Of a stretch of DNA of 64,000 nt, positions 32,750 to 41,331 are shown one piece after another. The position numbers and the translations under genes are program-made. The stretch is from Flaviflagellibacter deserti. Its GTDB lineage: Bacteria; Pseudomonadota; Alphaproteobacteria; Rhizobiales; Methylopilaceae. The notes beneath the pieces are model-generated. The model searched no databases. It was given only the letters and a program-made list of their open reading frames with translations, and was not told the origin of the DNA. Position 1 is the stretch's first letter. Each line of letters opens with the position of its first letter. The stretch spans positions 186,001 through 250,000 of the forward strand of contig NZ_JBHSJF010000008.1 in the NCBI RefSeq assembly GCF_042652085.1. Direction: 5' to 3'.

Positions 32750-33250
32750 ATGAAACTTCTGCTTCTCGCGGTTTGTCTGGCTCTGTTCGCGCTTCCCGCC
32801 GCGGCGCAGGACGATCCCGATCTCATCTTCAAGAAAAGCACCGTTTGGCGCTTCCTGTCGCCCGACGCGAAGCTGGCCGTCTACGCGATCGACGACCCGC
32901 TTGTCGACGGCGTGACCTGCCATTTCACCCTGCCGGAGATCGGCGGCTGGAAGGGGTGGGCGGGTCTCGCCGAAGAAGCGTCGGATGTCTCGATCGCTTG
33001 CCGTCAGTACGGACCGATCAAGATCAAGGGCAAGTTCGAGCAGGGCGCCGAAGCCTTCCGCGAGCGCCGCTCTTTCTTCTTCAAGAAGGTGCAGATCGTG
33101 CGCGGCTGTGACGCAAAGCGGAATGTGTTGGTCTACCTTGCCTATACGGACAAATTGATCGAAGGCTCGCCGAAGAACTCGACATCGAGCGTTCCGATCA
33201 TGCCGTGGGGTGCCGAGCAGGGGCCTCGCTGCGCCGACTATCTGGAGTAG
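32750..33250 (+). CDS. creA: CreA family exported protein
   Basis: The 166-residue precursor has a signal peptide (residues 1-19) and the CreA pattern DAKLAVYAIDDPLVDGVTCHF, EEASDVSIACRQYGPI and RSFFFKKVQIVRGCDAKRNVLVYLAYTDKLIEGSPKNS. The cysteines may form disulfides. CreA is periplasmic with unknown function. It lies 9 bases after the glycosylase and 2 bases before an esterase gene. Confidence 0.92.
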   Translation: MKLLLLAVCLALFALPAAAQDDPDLIFKKSTVWRFLSPDAKLAVYAIDDPLVDGVTCHFTLPEIGGWKGWAGLAEEASDVSIACRQYGPIKIKGKFEQGAEAFRERRSFFFKKVQIVRGCDAKRNVLVYLAYTDKLIEGSPKNSTSSVPIMPWGAEQGPRCADYLE

Positions 33251-33252
33251 AC

Positions 33253-33897
33253 ATGGCCCTCGACGGACCCCGATTGCCCGCGCAGAGCGGCACGACCAAG
33301 TCGCTTGTCATCTTCCTTCATGGCTACGGGGCGAACGGCGACGACCTGATTGCGATCGGTAACGAATGGGCGAGCGTGCTTCCGGATACAGCATTCGTCT
33401 CGCCGCATGCGCAGGACGAGATGCCGCTCCATCCGGGTGGACGCGAATGGTTTGACCTCAGCGTCCGCAGCGACGAGAACCGCTGGCAGGGCGTCAATAC
33501 GGCCGGTCCCGGCCTCGACGCCTTCATCACCTCGGAAATGGAGAGGCACGGCCTCCCAGCCAGCAAGGTCGGATTGGTCGGTTTCAGCCAGGGCACGATG
33601 ATGTCGCTTCACGTCGGTCTGCGGCGCGCCGAATCACTCGCAGGCATCGTCGGATATTCCGGAACGATCGCCGGCGGCGAGCATCTGAAAGCCGAGATCA
33701 AAACCAAACCACCGGTCTTTCTGGCCCATGGCACGGCCGATCAGGTGATCCCCGTCGATGCGCTGGTCCACACCGTGGAAGTGCTTGCGGAATCAGGTGT
33801 TCCTCGCTCCTGGCACGTCGCGCACGGCATGGCCCATGGCATCGACCGCACGGGGCTGGCGAAGGGCGCGCAGTTCCTGAAGCAATGCTTTGGTTGA
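33253..33897 (+). CDS. Phospholipase/carboxylesterase family hydrolase
   Basis: This 214-residue alpha/beta hydrolase has LVIFLHGYGANGDDLIAIG near the N-terminus, the nucleophile elbow VGFSQGTMM, the acid in LAHGTADQVIPVD and a histidine in HVAHGMAHGID. This is the acyl-protein thioesterase-like esterase family (YpfH-type). The natural ester is unknown. The ATG at 33253 follows the creA stop closely, so it is probably co-transcribed. Confidence 0.9.
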   Translation: MALDGPRLPAQSGTTKSLVIFLHGYGANGDDLIAIGNEWASVLPDTAFVSPHAQDEMPLHPGGREWFDLSVRSDENRWQGVNTAGPGLDAFITSEMERHGLPASKVGLVGFSQGTMMSLHVGLRRAESLAGIVGYSGTIAGGEHLKAEIKTKPPVFLAHGTADQVIPVDALVHTVEVLAESGVPRSWHVAHGMAHGIDRTGLAKGAQFLKQCFG

Positions 33898-33990
33898 GTG
33901 CGTCCGTTAGGACCTTCACAAGCGTGACACAGAACCGTTAGACTGTCCGCACGCGTCGGATAAGGGCCGACGTCGTAAGCGGAGTTTGGC

Positions 33991-34548
33991 GTGACGGTTC
34001 ACGTGTCTCCCGATTCCTGTCCCGCGCTTGTGCTGAACGCGGATTACCGGCCCTTGTCCTATTACCCGCTGTCGTTGTGGTCATGGCAGGATGCCATCAA
34101 GGCCATCTTCCTCGATCGGGTGAACGTTCTTTCTTCCTACGATCGCGTAGTCTCGAGCCCGAGCTTCGACATGCCGCTGCCGTCGGTCGTCTGCCTCAAG
34201 AGCTATATCAAGCCGTCGCGCAATCCGGCTTTCACCCGGTTCAACGTCTTCCTGCGCGACCGTTTCACCTGCCAATATTGTGGTTCGCGCGACGACCTGA
34301 CCTTCGACCATCTGATCCCGCGCTCGCGGGGCGGCCAGACGACGTGGGAAAACGTCATCACCGCCTGTTCGCCCTGCAATCTCAGGAAGGGCGGACTCTT
34401 GCTGCAGTATTGCGGCCTGCACCTGAACCGGGCACCGTTCGCGCCGACGGTTCACGACCTGCACCAGAACGGCCGCCTGTTCCCGCCGAATTACCTGCAC
34501 GACAGCTGGCTCGACTATCTCTACTGGGATACCGAACTGGAGCCTTGA
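33991..34548 (+). CDS. HNH endonuclease-domain protein
   Basis: The 185-residue protein has the HNH motif with zinc cysteines: CQYCGSRDDLTFDHLIPRSRGG followed by WENVITACSPCNLRKG. The N-terminal VLNADYRPLSYYPLSLWSWQDAI is typical of the chromosomal alphaproteobacterial members, which are not obviously linked to restriction or mobile elements. The GTG start at 33991 is preceded by GCGGAG. Function in the cell is unknown. Confidence 0.88.
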   Translation: MTVHVSPDSCPALVLNADYRPLSYYPLSLWSWQDAIKAIFLDRVNVLSSYDRVVSSPSFDMPLPSVVCLKSYIKPSRNPAFTRFNVFLRDRFTCQYCGSRDDLTFDHLIPRSRGGQTTWENVITACSPCNLRKGGLLLQYCGLHLNRAPFAPTVHDLHQNGRLFPPNYLHDSWLDYLYWDTELEP

Positions 34549-34551
34549 TCC

Positions 34552-34705
34552 TGTATCCCGGCCAACCGCGCGAAGCGCGTGCAGATCCGGGACCCAGCGT
34601 TTACTCGCGAAGCTCTTCAGCTATTGAGCGCCTGCGGCGCGCTTGTGCGCTGGACCCCGGATCACGCGATGCAGCTTCGCTGCACGCGGTCCGGGGAACG
34701 CCTAG
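34552..34705. repeat. Imperfect palindromic intergenic repeat (REP-like)
   Basis: Two related arms, about 34557-34602 and 34644-34700, are near inverted copies of each other: one contains GATCCGGGACCCAGCG, the other CGCTGGACCCCGGATC. Each also contains a smaller GC hairpin. It fills the gap between the HNH gene and dsbB. Only one copy of this family was seen here. Confidence 0.65.
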
Positions 34706-35187
34706 CGGCGCTTTAATCCAACGAACGCGATCCCAGCCAGCACCGCGCTCACGACGACATTCCATCCCGCGAATGACAGGCCGAGAAACCGCCACGAAGC
34801 CGCGTCGCACGGCACGATCCGCGTCGCCTTGAGATCGTCAAGAAGATTGCCGCTTGCCGGCCCCGCCGCGCCGGGGCTGCATGTCGCCGGGCCGGGCCAG
34901 AACTTCCACTCGATGCCAGAGTGATAGACGCCAATGCCGGCGTTGACGACGAACAGGAGCGCCAGGACGGCGACGCCAGCCTTCAGGGCCGAAGGCGGCA
35001 GACTCTTGCCGGTGACCGCCAGGATCAGCGCAAGCGGGATGCCGATATAGTACGGCCAGCGCTGCCAGAGGCAGAGCGCGCAGGGCACATAGCCGTAGCC
35101 GTATTGGAACACATAGGCAGTTCCGAGGGCGGCCACGCCGCCGAGCGCGACAAGCGCGGCGGACCTCTGGGTGGTCAGATCGAGCAT
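34702..35187 (-). CDS. dsbB: Disulfide bond formation protein B
   Basis: This 161-residue membrane protein has four transmembrane helices. The periplasmic cysteine pair CALC follows the first helix segment, after GYGYVP. A second pair is formed by ATCSPG and IVPCDAASW. QRWPYYIGIPLAL is the quinone-site region. DsbB reoxidises DsbA using ubiquinone. The ATG at 35187 overlaps the upstream gene stop (TGATG), so it is translationally coupled to the YqaA/DedA-like gene. Confidence 0.93.
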   Translation of the reverse strand: MLDLTTQRSAALVALGGVAALGTAYVFQYGYGYVPCALCLWQRWPYYIGIPLALILAVTGKSLPPSALKAGVAVLALLFVVNAGIGVYHSGIEWKFWPGPATCSPGAAGPASGNLLDDLKATRIVPCDAASWRFLGLSFAGWNVVVSAVLAGIAFVGLKRR

Positions 35188-35768
35188 CAGACCACGTATT
35201 TGATGACGACGAAGCCGAGCACAAGGACGACCAGGAAGACGAGCGTGACGAGTTCGAGCCGCTTCTCGATGAAGTTGCGGATCGGCTCGCCATAGACGCG
35301 CAGGAGGCCTGCGATCAGGAAGAAGCGGGCGCCGCGCGTGATCACCGACAGGATGACGAACCATAGGAAATCGTAGCCGGCGAAACCGGAGGCGATCGTC
35401 ACCAGCTTGTAGGGGATCGGCGTCAGGCCCTTGATCAGGATGATCCAGGCGCCCCATTCGGCATAGGCGTGTCGGAACGTGTCGAGCTTGTCCTGATAGC
35501 CGTAGAACTGGATCAGCCATTGCCCGACCGAGTCGAACAGCAGCGCGCCGATCGCATAGCCGACCATTCCGCCGAGCACGGATGTGATCGTGCACCACAG
35601 CGCGATGGTCCAGGCCTTGTCGCGATTGGCCAGCACGACCGGGACCAGGATGACGTCCGGCGGGATCGGGAAGAACGAACTCTCCGCGAAGGAGATGGCG
35701 CCGAGGGCGGGAATGGCTCGGCGGCCGGCCGCCAGCCTCATCGTCCAGTCGTAAAGCGGGCGAAGCAT
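35187..35768 (-). CDS. YqaA/DedA family membrane protein
   Basis: The 193-residue protein has several hydrophobic helices and the SNARE-associated/DedA pattern AESSFFPIPPDVILVPVV, then GYAIGALLFDSVG, AWIILIKGLTPIPYKLVTIASGFAGY and RFFLIAGLLR. DedA-type proteins are linked to lipid-carrier flipping and membrane homeostasis. The ATG at 35768 is preferred to an earlier in-frame start because the preceding 18 residues are atypical. Confidence 0.88.
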   Translation of the reverse strand: MLRPLYDWTMRLAAGRRAIPALGAISFAESSFFPIPPDVILVPVVLANRDKAWTIALWCTITSVLGGMVGYAIGALLFDSVGQWLIQFYGYQDKLDTFRHAYAEWGAWIILIKGLTPIPYKLVTIASGFAGYDFLWFVILSVITRGARFFLIAGLLRVYGEPIRNFIEKRLELVTLVFLVVLVLGFVVIKYVV

Positions 35769-35914
35769 CAGACCCCCAGCGAAGTGCGCTCTCGTGTAGA
35801 TGCTTGGCAGCCTAGCGTCCATCGGTGCGGATACCGATGCGACGAAAGGGCAAGGAGGCGGGCGGCGGCTCTAGACGCGCGGAGGGTGAATATGGCAATT
35901 GGCCATCCACCGCT

Positions 35915-36001
35915 GCGGGCGTGGCGGAATTGGTAGACGCAGGGGACTCAAAATCCCCCGTCCTCACGGATATGTCGGTTCGAGTCCGACCGCCCGCACC
36001 A
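35915..36001 (+). tRNA. tRNA-Leu (anticodon CAA)
   Basis: An 87-base class II tRNA with long variable arm and encoded CCA. Acceptor GCGGGCG pairs with CGCCCGC; the anticodon stem GGGGA/TCCCC encloses CTCAAAA, so the anticodon is CAA and reads UUG codons. The T-loop GTTCGAGTC is present. Confidence 0.95.
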
Positions 36002-36010
36002 CTATGCCTA

Positions 36011-37006
36011 TCAAGTGGCTTTCGATGGCTCGGTCGCCACGGCCGGATAGGCAACGGTTTTTGCGAACAGCCTCCCACGCGCCGCCAGTATCACAGTGCC
36101 GACCGCCACCAGACCGACGACAACGTTGGCCGCGACGAAAACCACGGGCGCGATAGCCTCGATCGCGCCGCTGTCTCCTCTGTCGAGCAATCGCAACGGC
36201 GCGGTCGCGAGAGCGGTGATTCCGAAGGTAAAGGCCCAGAACGACGGCGCGAACCCGCCCTCGCGGATCCACGGCATCAGTCGGAGCAGGACCAGCGATT
36301 GAAGCAGGCCGTAGCCGATAAGGGCATGGGCCAGCGCATCGGGTGCCCCCTGCGTCGCGCTGAGATAGGCGACGGCTCCGACCGGAGCTGGCGCGAGTTG
36401 AATTCCGAGGGTCGGCCGAAGGGCCGCCGCCATTTCCGGTGCCGTCAGCATGCGGTTGAGAAGTACCGATTCGATCGCCAGCCAGGAAAACAGGCCCGCG
36501 CCAAAGAACAGCTGGCCCCAGTCTGGATGGCCCAGCGCGGAGACGACCGTCGCGGTCACGAAACTGCCGGCGACAGTCGGGAGATAAAGGACCGCGGTCG
36601 TCGTGGTGTGGTCACGCTCTCCGTGCCAAAGGCCGCCCGTGCGCCAGACGGCGAAAGCGAGCGCAAAGATGGAGCCCAGCGCGAAAAGCGCGACTGCCAA
36701 CCCGAATGAGTAGGGGAGTATGCATCCGCCCGCGAGCATGGTCGCGACGCCGATTAGGCCAACGAAGCAGCACTGCACCGGATGCGCGATTTCGGCCAGC
36801 GCCTCGTCACGGGCAACAAGCCACTTGGCGATGTAGAGCGCGATCAGGGCAACCCAGACGGCGATTGCGAGGAAGCAGATCGCTTCACCGATTGAGGCTG
36901 GCACGCTCCACACCTTCTGTGCCCAGCGCCAGGCCACGCCCAGCCCCGAAAGACCGAGCACCATACCGAAATACGCCGCTGGAACGACGGGCACCCTGAT
37001 CGACAT
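36011..37006 (-). CDS. TDT/SLAC1-family transporter (TehA-like)
   Basis: This 331-residue protein has about ten transmembrane helices and the SLAC1/TehA pattern: VPAAYFGMVLGLSGLGVAWRWA at the N-terminus, then PVQCCFVGLIGVATMLAG, YLPTVAGSFVTATVVSALG and GAGLFSWLAIESVLLNRML. The family includes anion channels and tellurite-resistance proteins. A GGAGG ribosome site precedes the ATG at 37006. The substrate is not deducible. Confidence 0.88.
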   Translation of the reverse strand: MSIRVPVVPAAYFGMVLGLSGLGVAWRWAQKVWSVPASIGEAICFLAIAVWVALIALYIAKWLVARDEALAEIAHPVQCCFVGLIGVATMLAGGCILPYSFGLAVALFALGSIFALAFAVWRTGGLWHGERDHTTTTAVLYLPTVAGSFVTATVVSALGHPDWGQLFFGAGLFSWLAIESVLLNRMLTAPEMAAALRPTLGIQLAPAPVGAVAYLSATQGAPDALAHALIGYGLLQSLVLLRLMPWIREGGFAPSFWAFTFGITALATAPLRLLDRGDSGAIEAIAPVVFVAANVVVGLVAVGTVILAARGRLFAKTVAYPAVATEPSKAT

Positions 37007-37079
37007 CGCAAAGCCTCCAACCCGGCGCAAAACTAAGGCTGGATCGCGGCTTCGGACAACCTATCCTAAGATGTTAACG

Positions 37080-37697
37080 CTAAGCCGAGATCGCACGCAG
37101 CCGCTCGATCTCGGCTTCCAGCTCCTTGATCTTCTCGTCCCGCACAGCGAGCGCCGCCGCGACGTCGGTGGCCTCGAAGCGCTGGGGAATGTGTTGCGGG
37201 CAATTGCCGTCCCAGGCGTTCACCGTGAACAGCAGCGCCTGCTCCGGCCTAGCGCGGTAGTTCGCCGGCATCAGATGGGCGACGAGATCGTCGTCGCCCT
37301 CCACCACGCGCGCCTCGCCCCAGAGCTTCACCCGACGGCGGTTCGCATAGTCGATCAGGAACAGGAAGGCCTTCGGATTGTCGGCGAGATTGCCCTGCGT
37401 GATGTACTGCCGGTTCCCTCTGAAATCGGCGAAGGCGATCGTGTGATCGTCCAGCACGCGGAGGAAGCCGGGCGGCCCCCCGCGATGCTGGATATAGGGC
37501 TGGCCGTCGGCGTTCACCGTGCCGAGGAAAACGCTGATCTGGGCGTCGATGAATGCCGCGAGATCAGGGGTGATCTCCGTCTGCCAACCATGGCTCGCTT
37601 CCATCGCCGCATAGCCTGTCCGCGAGCCCTTGCGGTCCTGGATGTCCTTCACCGAGGGGGTGAAGGCGACGTCGCTTGGATAGACGTGCGCGGTCAT
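37080..37697 (-). CDS. Pyridoxamine 5'-phosphate oxidase-like (split-barrel FMN) protein
   Basis: This 205-residue protein has the split-barrel flavin-binding pattern: FLGTVNADGQPYIQHRGGPPGFLRVLDDHTIAFADFRGNRQYITQGNLADNP. It ends in a coiled-coil-like helix KIKELEAEIERLRAI. This subfamily (general-stress/PPOX-like) usually binds FMN or haem, and the reaction is unknown. The ATG at 37697 lies 2 bases after the DUF1348 stop, so the two are one operon. Confidence 0.84.
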   Translation of the reverse strand: MTAHVYPSDVAFTPSVKDIQDRKGSRTGYAAMEASHGWQTEITPDLAAFIDAQISVFLGTVNADGQPYIQHRGGPPGFLRVLDDHTIAFADFRGNRQYITQGNLADNPKAFLFLIDYANRRRVKLWGEARVVEGDDDLVAHLMPANYRARPEQALLFTVNAWDGNCPQHIPQRFEATDVAAALAVRDEKIKELEAEIERLRAISA

Positions 37698-37699
37698 GG

Positions 37700-38164
37700 T
37701 CAGAGTCCGAGTTCGCTCAGCGACGGGTGATCGTCGGGGCGGCGGCCGAGCGGCCAATGGAACTTGCGGTCCTCGTCCTTGATCGGAAGGTCGTTGATCG
37801 AGGCATGGCGCTCACGCATCAGGCCTTCCTCGTCGAATTCCCAGTTCTCGTTGCCATAGCTACGGAACCATTGGCCGCTGTCGTCGCGCCATTCATAGGC
37901 GAAACGCACGGCAATGCGGTTACCCTGCCAGGCCCAGACTTCCTTGATCAGGCGGTACTCGATTTCCTTCGCCCATTTGCGAGTCAGGAAGGCTTCGATC
38001 TGGTCGCGGCCGTTGATGAACTCGGCGCGGTTACGCCAACGGCTGTCGATCGTATAGGCTTGGGCGACGCGGGCGGGATCGCGCGAGTTCCAGGCGTCCT
38101 CGGCGGCTCGGGCCTTTTGGGCAGCAGTTTCGGCATTGAACGGGGGCAGTGGTGGGCGGGCCAT
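37700..38164 (-). CDS. DUF1348 / NTF2-like family protein
   Basis: This 154-residue protein has the DUF1348 pattern: AEDAWNSRDPARVAQAYTIDSRWRNR, INGRDQIEAFLTRKW, KEIEYRLIKEVWAWQGNRIAVRFAYEW and WEFDEEGLMRERHASINDLPI. The NTF2-like cone fold is used by many small enzymes and binding proteins; no specific activity is known. It is transcribed divergently from the frameshifted lysR gene, the usual arrangement for a LysR target. Confidence 0.9.
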   Translation of the reverse strand: MARPPLPPFNAETAAQKARAAEDAWNSRDPARVAQAYTIDSRWRNRAEFINGRDQIEAFLTRKWAKEIEYRLIKEVWAWQGNRIAVRFAYEWRDDSGQWFRSYGNENWEFDEEGLMRERHASINDLPIKDEDRKFHWPLGRRPDDHPSLSELGL

Positions 38165-38271
38165 GATGCTGTCTCGGTGGGTTCAGTCAGGTGGAAGTCA
38201 AATAAGACCTTCCGGAAATCGCCGATATCCGGCAGATTGTGAAATCACCCTTCCAAAAATCGAGAGGGAAA

Positions 38272-39179
38272 TTGGACCGACTCGATGCGATGACCGTCCT
38301 GCTTGCGGTAGTCGATGAAGGGAGCCTGTCCGCCGGCGCGCCCGCAGGCTCCGCACGCCGCTTGCGACCGTGAGCCGGAAGGTCGCCGAACTCGAAGCCC
38401 ATCTCGGCACGAAGCTTCTCGTCCGCTCCAGCCGTCGCGTTTCGCTTACCGAAGCCGGGCAATCTTATATCGAGGCGTGCAAGAGAATTCTGGAGCAGGT
38501 GTCAGAAGCGGAACGCGCCGCCGCGGGCGAATACACCGAGCCGAAGGGCGAGCTTACGATCACCGCGCCGGTCGTGTTCGGGCGCCTTCATGTCCTGCCG
38601 GTGGTCGTCGATTTTCTGAAGATCTACCCGGAGATCAATCTGCGCCTCATCCTGGCCGACCGGGTGATGAACCTCATCGAAACCCATGTCGATCTGGCCG
38701 TGCGCATTGGCGACTTACCGGACAGCGGCCTCCTGGCGACCAGGCTTGGCGCGGTTCGCCGGGTCATGTGCGCGGCCCCCTCCCTCCTCGATGTCATAGG
38801 CAGGCCGCGAAAGCCGGAAGATCTCGAAGGGCAGGATTGCATCGCAACCGTCGAGGGGGTCGCCTCAGTCCGCGCCTATCGTTTCCGTACACCGAAGGGT
38901 GAGATCAGCGTACCGATGCGCTCGCGCCTGAAGGTCAGCGAAATAGAGGCGGCCATCGACGCCTGCGAGGCTGGGCTCGGCCTGATGCGTGTTTTGTCCT
39001 ATCAGGTCGTAGCCGCTCGGCGAGAGCGCAGGCTTGAACTGGTGCTTGAGGATTTCGAGCCGGAGCCCTGGCCGGTCCATATCGTCTATCTCGGCCAGGG
39101 TCTGCTTCCGCTGAAGCTAAGGGCCTTCCTCGATTTCGCCACGCCGAGGCTGCGGGCGTCTCTGTCCGCAGCCGGCTAG
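38272..39179 (+). pseudogene. LysR-family regulator gene interrupted by a frameshift near codon 24
   Basis: From TTG 38272 (after a GAGAGG ribosome site) the frame reads LDRLDAMTVLLAVVDEGSLSAGA, the normal start of a LysR helix-turn-helix. It then shifts: without the bases CC at 38341-38342 it would continue RRLRTPLATVSRKVAELEAHLG. As given, the first frame stops within about 12 codons and the remainder (from GTG 38370, 269 residues) lacks the first recognition-helix part. The rest is intact, including the effector domain. Either a recent mutation or a sequencing error. It would have regulated the divergent DUF1348-PPOX pair. Confidence 0.8.
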
Positions 39180-39204
39180 GATTTAGTGGGGCGTTCTCTT
39201 ATAT

Positions 39205-39238
39205 ATGATGGCAAACATCTATCGAGGTTTGCATCATG
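39205..39238 (+). promoter_or_regulatory. Inverted repeat over the start of the first tetR gene
   Basis: ATGATGGCAAAC and GTTTGCATCAT face each other with a 10-base spacer; one extra G breaks perfect symmetry. The right arm contains the ATG at 39236. It is a likely autoregulatory operator. Confidence 0.55.
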
Positions 39239-39796
39239 CCGCGCGCATCGCGTGAAGACGCCGAAAGGCACCGGGAAGAAATCATCGACGCCGCCTCCCG
39301 CCTGTTTCGCGAAAAAGGAATCGAGGGCGTCAGCGTTCCGGAACTGATGGCGGCGGTCGGGCTGACCCATGGCGGGTTCTACAAGCAGTTCAAATCCAAG
39401 GATGCGCTGGCGGCCCTCGCCTTCGAGCGCGCATCGACCAAGATCGTCGGCGAACTGCGCGAGCGGATCGCGGCAGCCGCGGGGACGCTCGAGGCACGGC
39501 AGGTCTTTCTCGATGCCTACCTCGCGCCGGAGCATCGCGACAATCCGGCGATGGGATGCGTTCTGTCGTGCCTGGCCGGCGATCTCGGGCGCGACAGCGA
39601 TCAGGGGCTCCGCGACGCCTTCATGCGCGGCATGGGGCGCATGATCGAGCGGCTGGAAGCGGTGGAGGATCCCGCGCCGCTCGCCACTCTGTCCACCCTG
39701 ATTGGCGCGGTCGCGCTGTCGCGGGCGACGATGGGAACGCCTCTTTCCGACGAAATCCTCGACGCGGTGAAGGACTCGCTCAGCACGCAAAAATAA
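39236..39796 (+). CDS. TetR/AcrR-family transcriptional regulator
   Basis: This 186-residue protein has an N-terminal TetR helix-turn-helix (EEIIDAASRLFREKGIEGVSVPELMAAVGLTHGGFYKQFKSKDAL, about residues 15-58) and a ligand-binding C-terminal half with CVLSCLAGDLG. It is followed 84 bases downstream by an SDR gene, and a perfect palindrome lies between them, so this SDR is the likely target. The inducer is unknown. Confidence 0.9.
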   Translation: MPRASREDAERHREEIIDAASRLFREKGIEGVSVPELMAAVGLTHGGFYKQFKSKDALAALAFERASTKIVGELRERIAAAAGTLEARQVFLDAYLAPEHRDNPAMGCVLSCLAGDLGRDSDQGLRDAFMRGMGRMIERLEAVEDPAPLATLSTLIGAVALSRATMGTPLSDEILDAVKDSLSTQK

Positions 39797-39819
39797 TTTC
39801 GCGCCGCCCCTTGGCGTCA

Positions 39820-39841
39820 ATAGATTATGACCATAATCTAT
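39820..39841. promoter_or_regulatory. Perfect palindromic operator upstream of the SDR gene
   Basis: Ten-base arms ATAGATTATG and CATAATCTAT are separated by 2 bases. It covers the -10-like CATAAT. The size and symmetry fit a TetR operator. Confidence 0.75.
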
Positions 39842-39880
39842 CTTCAGTGCTGCTGAGGCAGCTGATTGATGGAGAGTGTC

Positions 39881-40687
39881 ATGAGCGGTTCATCCAAGGG
39901 GAAAGTTGTTGTCACCGGCGCATCGGCCGGCATCGGTGCGGTCTATGCGGATCGCCTCGCCAAGCGGGGATATGATTTGGTTCTGGTCGCCCGCAACGAA
40001 GAGCGGCTGAAGGAGCTCGCCGCCCGTATCACAGCCGAGACCGGCCGCAAGGTCGAGGTCGTGAAGGCGGACCTGACGTCGAAGGCCGATACGGCGCGTG
40101 TCGAGGCGGTTCTCCGCAACGATCCGGATGTCACGGGCCTGGTCAACAACGCTGGCATGGGCGTACAGGGCACGATCCTGGAGGCCGATGTCGAAAAGCT
40201 CGACACCATGATCCAGTTGAACGTGACGGCCCCGACGCGCCTCGCTTCGGCGGCTGCCGCCGGCTTCGCCTCGCGAGGCAACGGCACGATCATCAATATT
40301 GCTTCCGTGCTCGCTCTCGCTCCTGAACTTTTCAACGGCGTCTACAGCGGTACCAAGGCCTACGTATTGAATCTCACGAAGTCGATGCAGCGCGAACTCG
40401 CCGACAAGGGCGTGCGTGTTCAGGCCGTGCTGCCGGGCGCGACCCGCACCGAGATCTGGGAACGCGCGGGCATCGATGTCGAGGAATTCCCGGCGGAAAT
40501 GGTCATGGGCGTCGACGAGATGGTCGATGCGGCGCTCTCCGGCCTCGACCAGGGCGAACCGATCACCGTGCCGCCGCTGCCCGACATGAAGGATTGGGAT
40601 GCCTATGAGGGCGCCCGTCTGGCGCTCCAGCCGAACCTGTCGCGTCAGCACGCGGCCGAGCGATATCGCTCGAAGCAGGCGGCGTAA
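39881..40687 (+). CDS. Short-chain dehydrogenase/reductase
   Basis: This 268-residue classical SDR has the NADP-binding motif VVTGASAGIGAVYADRLAKRG, LVNNAGMG, IINIASVLAL and the catalytic YSGTK (Tyr-x-x-x-Lys). LPGATRTEIWERAG follows. The ATG at 39881 has GGAGA six bases upstream; earlier in-frame starts at 39866 and 39869 are less likely. It is probably repressed by the upstream TetR protein through the palindrome at 39820-39841. The substrate is unknown. Confidence 0.9.
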   Translation: MSGSSKGKVVVTGASAGIGAVYADRLAKRGYDLVLVARNEERLKELAARITAETGRKVEVVKADLTSKADTARVEAVLRNDPDVTGLVNNAGMGVQGTILEADVEKLDTMIQLNVTAPTRLASAAAAGFASRGNGTIINIASVLALAPELFNGVYSGTKAYVLNLTKSMQRELADKGVRVQAVLPGATRTEIWERAGIDVEEFPAEMVMGVDEMVDAALSGLDQGEPITVPPLPDMKDWDAYEGARLALQPNLSRQHAAERYRSKQAA

Positions 40688-40696
40688 GGATATTCA

Positions 40697-40722
40697 AAGG
40701 CCCGCTTCGGCGGGCCCTTCCA
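40697..40722. terminator. Bidirectional terminator between SDR and the second tetR gene
   Basis: The hairpin GGCCCGC-TTCG-GCGGGCC has AAA before it and CTTCC after it, and sits between convergent genes. Confidence 0.65.
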
Positions 40723-40724
40723 TG

Positions 40725-41315
40725 TCAGCGGGCGGTGCTCGCCGCGATCAGGTGATCGGCGCATTCCGCCGCGGCGCTGGCGGGCCCTTCGCCATGGAAG
40801 AGCTGGCTCGTCGCGTAGCTGCCCTCGATCAGGAGCATCAGCCCGTCGCCGAGCCTTGCGGCATCCCGGGCGCCCATCTCGGTCGCCATCTGGCGAAGTT
40901 TCGCGCGGAGCGCCGTCTTGTTTGCCTCGGCGACCTTGCGGGCCGGGTGCTCGGCCTCGGGATATTCGACGGCGGCGTTCGTCAGCCCGCAACCGCGATA
41001 GGCCGGAAGGCGGGCACGCTCGCCCAGCCGCGTCAGGAATTCGACGATCTGCTTGCGCGGATCGCCCGGATGGGCATCCACCGCCTCGTTGAACTTCGCC
41101 CAGAATCGCGCGTCGTAGTCCTGCAGGTAGGCCACCGCGAGGTCATCTTTTGACTGGAAGCTGCGGTAGAGGCTCGGCTTGGTAACGCCCGCGCGGGAGA
41201 CGATCTCCTCGACGCCGACCGCGCGAATTCCCAGGCGGTAGAACAGATCGCGCGCGGTTTCGCGGATCCGATCCTTGGCTCTCGGAGGCGGCGCATCAGG
41301 CGAGTTGATGGGCAT
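40725..41315 (-). CDS. TetR/AcrR-family regulator of the divergent MFS gene
   Basis: The 196-residue protein has the TetR helix-turn-helix (IRETARDLFYRLGIRAVGVEEIVSRAGVTKPSLYRSFQSKDDL, about residues 17-60) and a C-terminal domain with RGCGLTNAAVEYP. It is divergent from an MFS transporter across a 72-base gap that holds a perfect 19-base inverted repeat. That makes it the likely repressor of the transporter and of itself. The ATG at 41315 was chosen since sequence upstream lies in the operator. Confidence 0.9.
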   Translation of the reverse strand: MPINSPDAPPPRAKDRIRETARDLFYRLGIRAVGVEEIVSRAGVTKPSLYRSFQSKDDLAVAYLQDYDARFWAKFNEAVDAHPGDPRKQIVEFLTRLGERARLPAYRGCGLTNAAVEYPEAEHPARKVAEANKTALRAKLRQMATEMGARDAARLGDGLMLLIEGSYATSQLFHGEGPASAAAECADHLIAASTAR

Positions 41316-41331
41316 GACCACAAACCGTGAC

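Noticed and set aside
33991..34548. HNH gene as a homing or phage defence nuclease
   Set aside because: No methylase, intron, integrase or defence genes are nearby, and the protein resembles the ordinary chromosomal type.
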